Shown in pieces: positions 1-9,353 of a DNA stretch of 64,000 nucleotides (position 1 is the first letter of the stretch; every line of letters starts with the position of its first letter). A model generated the notes under the pieces. It saw nothing but the letters and a program-made list of their open reading frames with translations. It was not told where the DNA came from and searched no databases. Both the position numbers and the translations under genes were made by a program. The stretch is from JADFOJ01 sp041580235 (GTDB taxonomy: Bacteria; Planctomycetota; Phycisphaerae; Phycisphaerales; SM1A02). The stretch lies in NCBI GenBank assembly GCA_041580235.1, contig JBFGEG010000001.1, positions 79,131-143,130 on the forward strand, in the 5' to 3' direction.

Positions 1-969
1 GAGGTCCTGAAGCCTCGAACGCGGGCGATCCTCCGGCTTCGGAAACGCCTGCAGGTGCAGCACGTCATCGCCGTCACCCCACACGAGGGCCGAGGCGGTC
101 AGGGTGTCGTCCTCGCAGCGTACGTCGGACCCCTCGCCGGGGGCGTCGTAGCGCTCCCAGGTGTTCTCGGTGAGCGTCTGCACGACCTGATCGAGCGCCA
201 ACGCCGGGGTCTCGGCCGGCGTCTCGTCGCCCGCCGACTCGAGGAGGGCCAGCCAGTCCAGCGCATAGCTGTCGATGAGCGATCTCCAGTAATGCGCGAA
301 GGTCGCCGCGCGGTCAAAGAGATCCAGGCCGAGGAAGCGGTCACCGTGGTACACGGCAACCCCGACCGTCTGCTCGGGCATCTCCAGGGCAGCGCGGATT
401 TCGTCGAGGTCCTTCGATCTCTGCTCGTAGGCCTCGTGCATGGCGGCGGTGGCCGAGGACGAACCGAGCCGGCACATCATCTCGTCCACGTCGTGCCACA
501 CATCGCCCTGCGCCGACTGGTGGCCACGCTCCTGCGCCAGCGCGCGGTGCACCTGGCTCGACTTCGATGCTCGAACCGAGCGGTACGCCATCTTCCCGGC
601 GCGGAACCCTCGCCCCATGTATCCCCAGCGGCCGCGCTCCACGCAGCTCACGGGGATGACCACGTCCGAGCCAGCCGCGACGAGCACGTCCGTGTTCAGG
701 ATCCGGTTCTGCTTGGCGCCGATCAGCTCCTGGCCGTCGATGAGCAGGATCCGATCGTTCAGCGTGTTGTGGACCTTGATGTTCGGGACGCTTCCTTGCT
801 CGCCCACCTCGGTGATCTCGACCTGCCCTGCCGTGTCGTCGCCGAACAGCCGGTACGCCGGCTCGTCGCGCGATGGGCCGACCAGCGGAATCACACGCAG
901 CGATTGAAAGGCACGCTCCTGACCCGCTTCGATCCGCTTCCAGATATCCGAACCAGTGATCGAAACCAT
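1..969 (-). CDS. ARPP-1-like domain protein, 3' end cut off by the window
   Basis: The reading frame opens at ATG 969 and stays open to base 1 (323 codons) without a stop, so the C-terminus lies outside the window. A strong AGGAGG sits 7-8 bases before the ATG. The N-terminal half carries the signature ILLIDGQELIGAKQNRILN (about residues 88-106) followed by a VIPVSCVERGRWGY segment, which I recognise from the ARPP-1 (ARG and rhodanese-phosphatase-superfamily-associated) family. The biochemical role of that family is not known to me. No signal peptide or membrane segment is visible, so it is probably cytoplasmic. It points away from moaA with about 180 bases between the genes. The family call is from memory of the motif, not a search. 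Confidence 0.75.
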   Translation of the reverse strand, partial: MVSITGSDIWKRIEAGQERAFQSLRVIPLVGPSRDEPAYRLFGDDTAGQVEITEVGEQGSVPNIKVHNTLNDRILLIDGQELIGAKQNRILNTDVLVAAGSDVVIPVSCVERGRWGYMGRGFRAGKMAYRSVRASKSSQVHRALAQERGHQSAQGDVWHDVDEMMCRLGSSSATAAMHEAYEQRSKDLDEIRAALEMPEQTVGVAVYHGDRFLGLDLFDRAATFAHYWRSLIDSYALDWLALLESAGDETPAETPALALDQVVQTLTENTWERYDAPGEGSDVRCEDDTLTASALVWGDGDDVLHLQAFPKPEDRPRSRLQDL

Positions 970-1148
970 TGCGTGACCTCCTTGTGCAGGCGGCGACTGA
1001 AACGTGCCGCGTCGACGCCCGCGCGTGACAAGCACTCTCCGTCAAGACCAAGTTTCTTGAATGCGGTGACCGCCCGGGACCCTCGGAGCTTCTCAATCGA
1101 GGTCTGATAATACCCGCCGTCACCGGGCCGGGCGACCGGTGTCGCCGT

Positions 1149-2216
1149 TCAGCCGCCGATGGCCGACATCGTCCGCGGCGGCGGCAGAAAGCCGCGCGAT
1201 GAGATGCCGTGGCCGGCCTGCTTGGTCCACATGGCGTCGGCGATGAACCCGGCGAGGTCACGATCCGCGGCCGCGGCCCGCAGCAGCGGCCGCAGGTCCC
1301 ACTCCTCGTGGCTGAACAGGCACGGGCGCACCTTGCCGTCGGCCGTGATCCGCAGGCGGCTGCACGCCCCGCAGAAGGGCCTGGTGACGGGGGCGATGAT
1401 CCCGAGGCGGCCGGGCGCTCCGTCGGCGAAGCCGAAGCTCAGCGACGTGCTGGCCGGGTCGTCGCGATCCAGCGGCACCAGGTCGTGGCGGGCCGAGAGC
1501 TTCTGGAGCATCTCGTCGGCGCCGACGACGTCATCGCGGCTCCAGCCGCGGCCGGAGTCCAGCGGCATGTACTCGATCAGCCGGTAGTCCACCGCGTGCT
1601 CGCGGGCGAAGTCGGCAAAGTCGGCGATCTCGTCGTCGTTGAAGCCCCGCATGACCACGGCATTGACCTTGATGGGGTCGAACCCGGCGCCGCGGGCGAG
1701 GGCGATCGCGTCCACGACGGTCCGCGGCGACGTTCTGGTCCGGGTGATGCGCTCCACGCGATCGGGCCGCAGGCTGTCGAGGCTCAGGGTCAGGCGGCTC
1801 AGCCCCTCACGACGCCAACGCGCCAGGGGCATCTCCCCCAGCCGCGAGCCGTTGGTGGTCATGGCGATGTCCGCGAAGCCGAGCCCGCCCAGGGCCGCGA
1901 TGAGCTCATCGAGCTGCGGATAGAGCGTCGGCTCGCCGCCGGTGATGCGCAGCTTCTCGAGGCCGAGGCTCGCGCACACCCGACCGACGGCGACGTACTG
2001 CTCGAGCGTGAGCAGCTCCCGCTTTGGCATGTACCGGAAGTCGGGGTCCATGCAGTAGACGCAGCGGTAGTTGCAGCGGTCGGTGACGCTCAGACGGACG
2101 TCGCGGATCACCCTTCCGTGGCTGTCCACGAGGCGTCCCGGCCGGCGCGCCCCCTCCGGAGCCGGGGGTGGCGGCGGCAGATCGCTGGTCCGGAAGATGG
2201 GCAGGGCAAGGGACAC
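1149..2216 (-). CDS. moaA: GTP 3',8-cyclase MoaA (molybdenum cofactor biosynthesis)
   Basis: This radical SAM enzyme performs the first step of molybdopterin synthesis, turning GTP into 3',8-cyclo-GTP in the cytoplasm. The protein is 355 residues, slightly long because of a proline-rich N-terminal tail. The SAM-binding cluster motif CNYRCVYC gives cysteines at about 48, 52 and 55. A GGEPTL motif follows, and the second 4Fe-4S cluster motif is CGAC with a third Cys 13 residues later (C-x2-C-x13-C). The chain ends in Gly-Gly, the conserved C-terminal dipeptide needed by MoaA. It is a single gene. Molybdenum cofactor made here could serve the molybdoenzyme at 54746-57460, and FdhD and MOSC proteins lie at 21.7-23 kb. 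Confidence 0.96.
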   Translation of the reverse strand: MSLALPIFRTSDLPPPPPAPEGARRPGRLVDSHGRVIRDVRLSVTDRCNYRCVYCMDPDFRYMPKRELLTLEQYVAVGRVCASLGLEKLRITGGEPTLYPQLDELIAALGGLGFADIAMTTNGSRLGEMPLARWRREGLSRLTLSLDSLRPDRVERITRTRTSPRTVVDAIALARGAGFDPIKVNAVVMRGFNDDEIADFADFAREHAVDYRLIEYMPLDSGRGWSRDDVVGADEMLQKLSARHDLVPLDRDDPASTSLSFGFADGAPGRLGIIAPVTRPFCGACSRLRITADGKVRPCLFSHEEWDLRPLLRAAAADRDLAGFIADAMWTKQAGHGISSRGFLPPPRTMSAIGG

Positions 2217-2253
2217 GGTCGCTCATTCTTCGCCCGCGGGGCGGCGCGGTCTC

Positions 2254-2259
2254 ATTCTA
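2254..2259 (-). promoter_or_regulatory. Candidate -10 box for moaA
   Basis: On the minus strand TAGAAT lies about 38 bases ahead of the moaA ATG, a near-consensus sigma-70-type -10 in otherwise very GC-rich DNA. No convincing -35 is visible. Confidence 0.4.
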
Positions 2260-2411
2260 ATGGGGGCGTCGGGGCCTTGCCGACGACGATTCGGAGCACG
2301 ACGCGACGGCCACGGGTGAGGACCGCAGTTCCGCCACCCACGATGACGCACCTTCATCGTCTGTCCCCAGAGTCCCTCACGGTCGGAGCTCCCCATCGTT
2401 GGCGCTCATCC

Positions 2412-2417
2412 TATGAT
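2412..2417 (+). promoter_or_regulatory. Candidate -10 box for the thioredoxin-like gene
   Basis: TATGAT is a strong -10 match about 65 bases before the ATG at 2482. It also overlaps the far-upstream ATG at 2413, which argues against that codon as a start. Confidence 0.4.
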
Positions 2418-2481
2418 CCGTGGCTCGAGCGGGACGGCATCGCAGCCCGATCCCCCGGCGGTCCTGGAGGTTGCGTTGAGC

Positions 2482-2793
2482 ATGCTTCCCGTCACGCTGG
2501 AGATCCTGACGTTGCCCGGCTGCCCCAACGCCGAGGCCATGACCGACAATCTCACCGAGGCCTGCCGCGTGCGGGGCATGTCGTGTCGTATCGAGCCGGT
2601 CAGCCTGGAGACGCTCGCCGAAACCGATCCGCGTCGAGGCTGGGGCTCGCCGACCGTCCTGCTCAACGGCGTCGACCTGATGGGCGCGACCAAGCCTCCG
2701 GGCACGAATCTCTCGTGCCGCCGCTATCCCGGTGGTGCCGTGCCCCCGGTGGATGCGATGGTCGAACGTCTGAAGGTGTGCGCGACCAGGTGA
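2482..2793 (+). CDS. Small thioredoxin-fold protein (alkylmercury-lyase-associated type)
   Basis: A protein of 103 residues with a thioredoxin-like pattern: a first strand (VTLEILTLPGCPNAE) with a single Cys where thioredoxins have CxxC, a central SPTVLLNG (cis-Pro-like) strand, and a late LSCRRYPGG segment. I recall this layout from small actinobacterial proteins annotated as thioredoxin-fold or alkylmercury-lyase-like. With one Cys near the N-terminus and one near the C-terminus it may bind metal or thiols rather than act as a classical oxidoreductase. The ATG at 2482 (or TTG at 2476) is chosen because GGAGG at 2466-2470 precedes it. The frame extends upstream to 2413, but that codon overlaps a likely -10 box. 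It converges on msrBA with a 9-base gap. Confidence 0.65.
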   Translation: MLPVTLEILTLPGCPNAEAMTDNLTEACRVRGMSCRIEPVSLETLAETDPRRGWGSPTVLLNGVDLMGATKPPGTNLSCRRYPGGAVPPVDAMVERLKVCATR

Positions 2794-2802
2794 TCACCGG
2801 CC

Positions 2803-3966
2803 TCAGGAATCGGCGGGCGGTCCGGGCTTGAGCCGATCCGGGTAGAGCTTGCGGACCTTGGCCACCTTGGGAACCGCCACCGCCCGCACGTAGCCGTCGT
2901 TGGGATTGCGACGCACGTAGTCCTGGTGATAGTCCTCGGCCGGATAGAACCCGGTGAGCGGCTCCAGCGCCGTGACGATGGGGTTGTCGTAGATCCCCTG
3001 CTCGGTCAGCGCGTCGATGACCGAGCGGGCCGCGGCCTTCTGCTGCTCGTCGGCGTAGAAGACCGCGCTGCGGTACTGCGGACCGACGTCATTGCCTTGT
3101 CGGTTGAGGGTGGTGGGGTCGTGGGTGGTCAGATGCACCCGCAGCAGGTCCTCGTAGCTGATCACCGACGGGTCGTAGACGATCTGCACGACCTCGGCGT
3201 GCCTGGTCTTACCTGACGAGACGGCGCCGTATTTCGCATCGCCGGCTGATCCGCCGGCGTAACCGGACCGGGCGACAAGCACGCCGTTGATCTCCTCGAA
3301 GACCGCCTCCACGCACCAGAAGCACCCGCCGGCGAGCACCGCGGTGGCCTGCGAGGCTTGACCGGCGGCGACCGCGGCTGCGGCGGGTTCGGCCAGCGTG
3401 GCGAGATCCTTGGTCGCCGTGAATCCCAGCGCCGCCGAGTTGATGCAGTATCGAAGGCCGGTGGGACGGGGCCCGTCGTTGAACACGTGCCCCAGGTGAC
3501 CGTTGCACCGCGCACAGAGTATCTCGGTGCGCACCATGCCCAGGCCGCGATCAACGTGCTCGGCGACATTGTCGGCGGCGATCGGCTGATAGAAGCTCGG
3601 CCAGCCGGTGCCGGACTTGAACTTGGTCGTCGATGCGAACAGCGGCAGCCGGCAGCCGGCGCAGATGTACACCCCCTCGGCGGCGTTGCCAAGCAGAGCG
3701 CCGGTGAACGGTCGCTCCGTGCCCGCCTCGCGGAGAATGTGGAATTGCTCGGGTGTCAGCGTCTCGCGCCACTCCTGCGGCGTCCTGTCAACGGAGTCCA
3801 TCGCCACCGGCCCCACGAGCTCGCCCTTGTCGTTGTAGACATGAACCAGCGCGACGCGCCCGTCCGGCGGTGTCCGCGGCTCCGGCGGCGACCCGTCGAT
3901 CGAAACGACCACGACGGCCAGCAGGGAAAGCAAGACAATCACCAGAATGACCTCCCGAAGTCGCAT
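2803..3966 (-). CDS. msrBA: Bifunctional peptide methionine sulfoxide reductase MsrB-MsrA, membrane-anchored or exported
   Basis: The 387-residue protein repairs both R- and S-methionine sulfoxide. An N-terminal hydrophobic stretch (residues about 6-22) is a signal anchor, placing it outside the cytoplasmic membrane. The MsrB domain (about 60-185) has two zinc CxxC motifs (CAGC, CARC) and the catalytic Cys in RYCINSAAL. The MsrA domain (about 205-365) has the catalytic GCFWC motif. The order B then A is the reverse of many PilB-type fusions. SD AAGGAG lies 7-8 bases before the ATG, and a TAAGAT -10 candidate sits at 4003-4008 on the minus strand. An exported repair enzyme fits an organism facing oxidants or reactive halogen species, though that link is inference. 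Confidence 0.95.
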   Translation of the reverse strand: MRLREVILVIVLLSLLAVVVVSIDGSPPEPRTPPDGRVALVHVYNDKGELVGPVAMDSVDRTPQEWRETLTPEQFHILREAGTERPFTGALLGNAAEGVYICAGCRLPLFASTTKFKSGTGWPSFYQPIAADNVAEHVDRGLGMVRTEILCARCNGHLGHVFNDGPRPTGLRYCINSAALGFTATKDLATLAEPAAAAVAAGQASQATAVLAGGCFWCVEAVFEEINGVLVARSGYAGGSAGDAKYGAVSSGKTRHAEVVQIVYDPSVISYEDLLRVHLTTHDPTTLNRQGNDVGPQYRSAVFYADEQQKAAARSVIDALTEQGIYDNPIVTALEPLTGFYPAEDYHQDYVRRNPNDGYVRAVAVPKVAKVRKLYPDRLKPGPPADS

Positions 3967-4045
3967 GTCGCTTCTCCTTACCTAACAACCCGGCCGTCGG
4001 GGATCTTATTCTCGCCATTGATCCGCAGAAAGCCGGGATTCACGG

Positions 4046-4801
4046 TCAGTCAAACGCCCCGATGGCGACGTCCATGAGGTAGTGGACGACGCCGATCCAG
4101 ATCACGTCGCGGCTCCGCTCCAGCGTGAAGAGCACGACGAAGGCGATCAAGACGGTGACCATGACGGAGGCGACCATGGCCGGGGTCCCCAGGCCGCTTT
4201 CGAGCTGGCGGGGGATGTGGGCCGCGGCCAGGAGCAGCCCCGGCGCGATCCGGGCCGTCCACCGGCCCAGGGCCCAGCGCAGACGCACGTACGCGAACGC
4301 CAGGGCCACGCCTTCGAGAAAGACCGGCACGACGTTGCGGACGTTGTCGATCCGCACCGTGTCGAGGGCGATCCCCGGCAGCCGGACGATCTCGCCCCGC
4401 AGCAGCACGTACGTCACGACGGCGAGCGTGCCGAGGAAGAGCCCGGCGGCGAGCTTGACGGGCAGCCCCGCGGGCCACAGATAGATCGTCCGGATGGACT
4501 GATCCCGGTGGGCGAGGATCACGACGATCGGGCAGTAGATCAGCAGGTTGTTGAACTGCCACAGCACGTCGCCCGCCCACCCCTCGGGCTCCGGCAGGAG
4601 CCACCCTTGACGCCACACCCAGCCCAGTCCCAGGATCGACGCGGCGGCCACCACGACCATCGCCAGGTCCAGCCATTTGTGCTCGGTCCTCAGGGGCTCG
4701 GGCGACGGCCACCAGGGTCGGGTCAGTCGATACCCGCCCAGCCAGCCGCCGCACGCGACGAGATAGGCCGCGGCGAGGGGGACGAGCAGCGTCCAGCTCA
4801 C
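4046..4801 (-). CDS. CPBP-type intramembrane protease-like membrane protein
   Basis: I start this 251-residue protein at GTG 4801 because its GTG overlaps the stop of the RND transporter gene (GTGA). The frame reads on upstream inside that gene without good reason. Seven or so hydrophobic segments are seen. Late motifs resemble the CPBP/CAAX (Abi) family: an EGVALAFAYVRLR helix where the family has EExxxR, an AAHIPRQ helix, and a terminal VVHYLMD helix. The first motif has only one of the two usual acidic residues, so protease activity is doubtful. It is the last gene of the efflux operon and may modify or partner with the pump. The family assignment is moderate. Confidence 0.6.
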   Translation of the reverse strand: MSWTLLVPLAAAYLVACGGWLGGYRLTRPWWPSPEPLRTEHKWLDLAMVVVAAASILGLGWVWRQGWLLPEPEGWAGDVLWQFNNLLIYCPIVVILAHRDQSIRTIYLWPAGLPVKLAAGLFLGTLAVVTYVLLRGEIVRLPGIALDTVRIDNVRNVVPVFLEGVALAFAYVRLRWALGRWTARIAPGLLLAAAHIPRQLESGLGTPAMVASVMVTVLIAFVVLFTLERSRDVIWIGVVHYLMDVAIGAFD

Positions 4802-7800
4802 TTGCGGGTCGCGCCGGCAGGGATGCCCCCGGGCCGGGGCCTTCTGGACACCTCGATCTCCACCTCGGCCGTCTCGACGGGCTGCGGGCGACGCAGCCAC
4901 TGCTGAAAGTCGACGATCAGGCTCAGCAGCAGAGGCGTCAGGAAGATCGTGAAGACCGTCGACACCAGCAGCCCGCCGACCACGACGCTGCCCAGTCCGC
5001 GGTACAGCTCCGATCCCGACCCGGGCATGAGCACCAGCGGTGCCATGCCGCCGATCGACGTGAAGGTGCTCATGAAGATGGGGCGGATCCGGGTGCGCAC
5101 CGCCTCGGCGATGGCCCGTCGCGGCTCCAGCGGGCCGTGAAGGCCGTGCCCCAGGTCAACCTTGTCGCTCATGAAGTTGATCGCCTGGTGCACGATGAGG
5201 ATGGCGTTGTTGACCACGACGCCGATCAGGATCACGAATCCCAGCATGGTGAGAATGTCCATCTTCTGCACCGGCATGTAGCGGCTCGCCTCGCTCCACC
5301 CGCTGACGATGGCGAGGGCGACGAAGCCGCCGAGCGTCGCCAGCGGCACGCTGAACATGATCACCAGCGGCCGCAGGAAGCTCTGGAAGAGCACGCACAT
5401 CAGCAGGTAGACAACGCCGAGGGCAAGGACCAGCGAGCTGCCGAGCGTGCCCAGCAGCGTGCCGTCGCCGAGCAGGGCCGCTTTGACCTCCTGGAGCTTG
5501 CTCGCCGAGCCCGCCAGCGTCGTGGCCACCCGCGGCGGGATCGCGCCGCCGGCGCGAAGGCCCTCCACGAGCTGCTCGAGGTCGTTCATCGCGGCCTCGA
5601 GCGGCATGCCGTCCGGCGGTGTCACCTCGAAGCTCACGGAGCGCTGCCGCCCGACACGCGCGATCTGCTCATGCGTGCCCACGCGGCGGATGCTCGCCAC
5701 CGAACCAAGAGGAACCACTCGACCCGCCGGCGTGGCGATGGGCAGGTCATCGAGGCCCGCGATCACCTCCTGGTCGACGGCCTCCTGAGAGATGATCTTG
5801 AGGTCGATCGACTCGCCGCCAAGGTGGTACTCGTCGATGATGGCACCGTCGCCGGCCGCCCGCACGGCCAGACCGAGGTCGTTGGTGGTCAGCCCCAGCT
5901 CGCTGAGCCTGACCAGGTCCGGCACGACCTGCAACTCAGGAGCGGGAAGCATGAAGTTGCTGGGCACGGGTTGGATCTGCATGTACTTGCCGCTGCCGAA
6001 CAGCGTGCCCATGACCTTCTGGGCGGCGCCGCTGACCTCGTCCAGGTCGGGGCCGGCCAGCTGCAGCTTGACGGCCGAGCCGGTGGAGCCCCCGAGCTGG
6101 AACAGCGGCACCTGCAGCGGGAACGCGAACACGCCGGGGATCACGTCGGGCCGCGTGGCGAAATTGAACAGGTCGATCAGGTCGACCACCCGCTTGGGTT
6201 CGTCGCTGACCGCGCCGTGAAACAGGATGTTCTCGAACTTCACCAGGAAGTAGTTCTGGATCGACGGCGGCCGCACCGTGATGTCCCCGGCCGGCACTTC
6301 GGGCAACGCCGCCACCGCCTCTTCGTAAGCGTCCCGGTCACGATCCTTGAGAAGGCCCGCCTCCCAGAACGGCCTCATCGTCTGCTCGATCCGATCGGCC
6401 ATCTCGTTGTACTGGGCGACGTTGTAGCCGGGGGGCGGAATGATCAGGCCGAAGACCAGGTTACGGTTGCCGCGCGGCAGGTAGTCCGACGGCGGCATGA
6501 GCTGCCACGTCCCCAGCAGGGACACCGCGGTAAGGGCGACGATCACCGCCACTCTCGCCGCGGTGCTGCCGCAGATCCAGTAGACGAACAGGCCGATCGC
6601 GCCCGGCAGCCCGCCCCGCGGCACATCCGCGGCGCCGGCATGCGCGCTGGCCGTGTCGCGCATGCGGAGCACGCGGGCCGCGGCGGCAGGGATCAGCGTG
6701 ATGGAGATGACCAGGCTCAGGGCCACCGCCGCGCAAATGACCAGCGAGATGTCGCGGAACAGCTGCCCCGCTTCCTCCTGGATGAGCAGGATGGGGACGA
6801 ACACGACGATCGTGGTGAGCGTCGAGGCGAGCACGGCTCCCCACACCTCCCGGGCCCCGTCGTAGGCGGCCTGGAGGCGGGGCTTGCCCATCTCCAGGTG
6901 GCGGAAGATGTTCTCCAGTACGACGATGGCGTTGTCGACGACCATCCCGACCGCGAACGCCATGCCTGCGAGACTGATGACGTTGACACTGCGGCCCAAC
7001 GCGACCATGCCCACCACGGCCCCCAGGACCGAGATGGGGATGGCCAGCGCGATGATCCCCACCGTACGAATGGAACGCAGGAAGAGGATCAGCACGATCG
7101 TGGCCAGTGCGCCGCCGATCCAGATGTTGTTGCGGACCAGGGCCAGGGCGTCGTCGATATAGACCGTCTGGTCGTACACCTGGGTGAGCGTCAGCGTCCC
7201 GTTGAGGCCCAGCCGTCGTGCCTCGGTATCCAGCAGCCCTTCGGGCTCGTTGAGCCGGGTCACCTCCGCCTGCAGGGCCGTCATGACCTTCATCACGTTG
7301 GAGCCGATCTCGCGCTCCGCGTTGATGGCGATCACCGGCACGCCCCGCGACCGCACGAACCCCGTGGGCTCCTTGAAGGTGTGCACGACGTCGGCGACGT
7401 CACGGACGAGCACCTGCCCCGCGTCGCTGTGGGCGACGACGGTGTTCTCGATCTGCTCCAGCGAGTCGAACTGGCCGATCGTACGCACCCGGACGTCGAG
7501 CTTGCCGTCGGCCAGCTGGCCGGCGGAGATGTTCTGGTTCGTATCGCGGATCACCCGGGCGAACTCCGTCGGCGACACGCCGAACTGGGCCATACTCGCC
7601 GTGTCGACGCGGATCTGCAGCTCACGCTCCCGGCCGCCGAGCACGTTGATCTCGGCGATGCCCGCGACCCGTTCCAGGGCCGGCTCGATCCGGTCCAACG
7701 CGAAGTCACGCAGCACACGCACATCGAAGTCGGGATCGGTCGTGCCGAAGACGATCCAGGCGATGTAGTCCCGGTGCTCCCGGTCGGTGGCCTGGACCAC

Positions 7801-8175
7801 CGGCTCGTCCACGTTGTCCGGGTAATCCGGCACCTCCCGGAGCTTGTCGCTCACCTCGCGCAGCGCCTCGCTCTTGTCGGTGCCCGTGTAGAACTCCAGC
7901 CGGATCTGGCCCAGGCTCTGCTGGCACGAGCTCGTCATGAGCCGGAGGTTGCTGAGACCCAGCAGCCGCTCCTCCTGCTTGTCGATGACGTTCTGCTCGA
8001 CCTCCTGGGGGCTGGCGCCCTCCCAGAAGGTGGTCACGGTGACGATGGTGCTGTCGACGCTGGGCGTGAGCTGGATGGGCACCCGCCGGATGGCGAGCAC
8101 GCCCGACATCACGATGAGGATGACCCCGACGGCTACGGTCACCGGCTGCTGAATCGCCAGCCGAATGATGTTCAT
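4798..8175 (-). CDS. RND efflux transporter permease (AcrB-like, HAE1-type)
   Basis: A 1125-residue inner-membrane proton-driven exporter. It starts with the typical NIIRLAIQQPVTVAV helix and contains two halves, each with one helix, a large periplasmic domain and six helices. The TM4 charge motif reads GMVVDNAIVVLEN, so the second of the two AcrB aspartates is Asn. The TM10 segment reads GVVVNNAILIV, with Asn where AcrB has its essential Lys. These changes are common in a wide AcrB-related subfamily of unknown substrate, so the proton relay may differ from AcrB. The ATG overlaps the stop of the adaptor gene (ATGA) and its own stop overlaps the next gene, showing tight translational coupling. 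No outer-membrane channel gene is adjacent. Confidence 0.95.
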   Translation of the reverse strand: MNIIRLAIQQPVTVAVGVILIVMSGVLAIRRVPIQLTPSVDSTIVTVTTFWEGASPQEVEQNVIDKQEERLLGLSNLRLMTSSCQQSLGQIRLEFYTGTDKSEALREVSDKLREVPDYPDNVDEPVVQATDREHRDYIAWIVFGTTDPDFDVRVLRDFALDRIEPALERVAGIAEINVLGGRERELQIRVDTASMAQFGVSPTEFARVIRDTNQNISAGQLADGKLDVRVRTIGQFDSLEQIENTVVAHSDAGQVLVRDVADVVHTFKEPTGFVRSRGVPVIAINAEREIGSNVMKVMTALQAEVTRLNEPEGLLDTEARRLGLNGTLTLTQVYDQTVYIDDALALVRNNIWIGGALATIVLILFLRSIRTVGIIALAIPISVLGAVVGMVALGRSVNVISLAGMAFAVGMVVDNAIVVLENIFRHLEMGKPRLQAAYDGAREVWGAVLASTLTTIVVFVPILLIQEEAGQLFRDISLVICAAVALSLVISITLIPAAAARVLRMRDTASAHAGAADVPRGGLPGAIGLFVYWICGSTAARVAVIVALTAVSLLGTWQLMPPSDYLPRGNRNLVFGLIIPPPGYNVAQYNEMADRIEQTMRPFWEAGLLKDRDRDAYEEAVAALPEVPAGDITVRPPSIQNYFLVKFENILFHGAVSDEPKRVVDLIDLFNFATRPDVIPGVFAFPLQVPLFQLGGSTGSAVKLQLAGPDLDEVSGAAQKVMGTLFGSGKYMQIQPVPSNFMLPAPELQVVPDLVRLSELGLTTNDLGLAVRAAGDGAIIDEYHLGGESIDLKIISQEAVDQEVIAGLDDLPIATPAGRVVPLGSVASIRRVGTHEQIARVGRQRSVSFEVTPPDGMPLEAAMNDLEQLVEGLRAGGAIPPRVATTLAGSASKLQEVKAALLGDGTLLGTLGSSLVLALGVVYLLMCVLFQSFLRPLVIMFSVPLATLGGFVALAIVSGWSEASRYMPVQKMDILTMLGFVILIGVVVNNAILIVHQAINFMSDKVDLGHGLHGPLEPRRAIAEAVRTRIRPIFMSTFTSIGGMAPLVLMPGSGSELYRGLGSVVVGGLLVSTVFTIFLTPLLLSLIVDFQQWLRRPQPVETAEVEIEVSRRPRPGGIPAGATRK

Positions 8176-9353
8176 CGCTGGCCTTCCGTTGCTGCCGCCG
8201 GGCCGTCGCCACGCTCGACGGGCTCGATCGGCATCATGGGGAAGAGACGCTCGTTGCCCTCGACCACGACGAGATCACCGGGCTCGAGCCCGCGCGCCTC
8301 GACGGCCATCCGATCGCCGAGGGGAAACAGCGTCTTGACCTTCTGCGGCACGGCCTGGGCCGGCCCCGTCCCCGGACCCACCCCCGGCGGCCCGCCGCCG
8401 CGGGCCACGTACACGAAGGGGCCCGCGTCGTTGTGAAGGACGGCGTCCTTGGAGACGGTCAGCCGGTCGATGGAGCCGGCGGTCGGGATCCACGCCGACA
8501 GGGACATGCCCGGCGTGAGCCGGCCGCCGGCATTCTCCAGCGTCGCGACGACGTAGAACGACCGTGCCCGCGGGTCCACCAGGGGCACGACCCGCGTGCG
8601 CGCGGTTCTGACCACGCGAGCGGACGCCTCGAAGGCGATGGCGATCTCCACCGGCCCCTCCGCCGCCGCTTCGAAGTATCGTTGGGGGACGTCGAGCCAC
8701 GCTTCGATCTCGCCGACCGAAACGAGCTCCGCCAGCGGCGCACCCGTGGCGACCCACTCGCCGAGCTCGGCATGCTTGGCGACAACCACGCCGTCGAAGG
8801 GCGCGACGACCGTCATGTCCTCGAGCCGCTCCCGGAGAAGCTCGGCCTTGGCCTTGGTCACCTCCAGCTGGCGCCGGCCCTGGCGGGTGATGGCCGCCGC
8901 GATTCGAGCCAGCGCTTCGGCGTCGAGCATCTCCTTGACGTTGGCGGCGCCGCGCTCGGCCGACTTGCGGTAGAGCTCGAGCTCCTCCTCGCGCCACGAC
9001 TGCGTCGCCTGACGCTCGTCGAGGATGCTCTGGACGGCGAGGACGTCGGCTTCGGCCTGCTGGAGGGCGATCTCCAGCCGGCGGCTGTCGAGCACCGCCA
9101 GCACGTCGCCGGCCGCGACACGCCGGCCCTCCCTGACGGGCAGATCCACGACGAGGCCCTCTTCCTGCGTCGCCACCCGGGAGCGACGCACCGCCCGCAG
9201 CTCGCCCGTCACGCGGCGATGCTCCTGCACCGACTCGCGGCGCACGGCGTCCACGGTGACCGCGGTCGCCTGGCCGCCGGGCTGGGCGCCGACGGACGGC
9301 ACCACGGCCATCGCGATCAGGAGCCCCCAGACGAGAAAACGGCGATCATTCAT
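8172..9353 (-). CDS. RND efflux periplasmic adaptor (membrane fusion protein)
   Basis: The 393-residue protein bridges the RND pump and an outer-membrane channel. The start ATG 9353 is chosen because it gives a clean signal peptide (RRFLVWGLLIAMAVVPSVGA) and overlaps the tetR stop by 8 bases. The frame continues far upstream, but only as a shadow of tetR. The order is signal peptide, beta-barrel/lipoyl half-motif (VVDLPVREGRRVAAGDVLA), an alpha-helical hairpin with two charged coiled-coil arms (about residues 75-170), the second lipoyl half (VVAPFDGVVVAKHAELGEWV), then beta-barrel and membrane-proximal domains. It is middle gene of a tetR-adaptor-pump operon. Confidence 0.93.
   Translation of the reverse strand: MNDRRFLVWGLLIAMAVVPSVGAQPGGQATAVTVDAVRRESVQEHRRVTGELRAVRRSRVATQEEGLVVDLPVREGRRVAAGDVLAVLDSRRLEIALQQAEADVLAVQSILDERQATQSWREEELELYRKSAERGAANVKEMLDAEALARIAAAITRQGRRQLEVTKAKAELLRERLEDMTVVAPFDGVVVAKHAELGEWVATGAPLAELVSVGEIEAWLDVPQRYFEAAAEGPVEIAIAFEASARVVRTARTRVVPLVDPRARSFYVVATLENAGGRLTPGMSLSAWIPTAGSIDRLTVSKDAVLHNDAGPFVYVARGGGPPGVGPGTGPAQAVPQKVKTLFPLGDRMAVEARGLEPGDLVVVEGNERLFPMMPIEPVERGDGPAAATEGQR

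Noticed and set aside
5137..8436. A 1099-codon open frame on the plus strand
   Set aside because: It is the mirror of the RND pump gene. Its translation is His/Asp/Arg-rich with no domain, which is usual for antisense frames in GC-rich DNA, while the minus strand encodes a complete AcrB-like protein.
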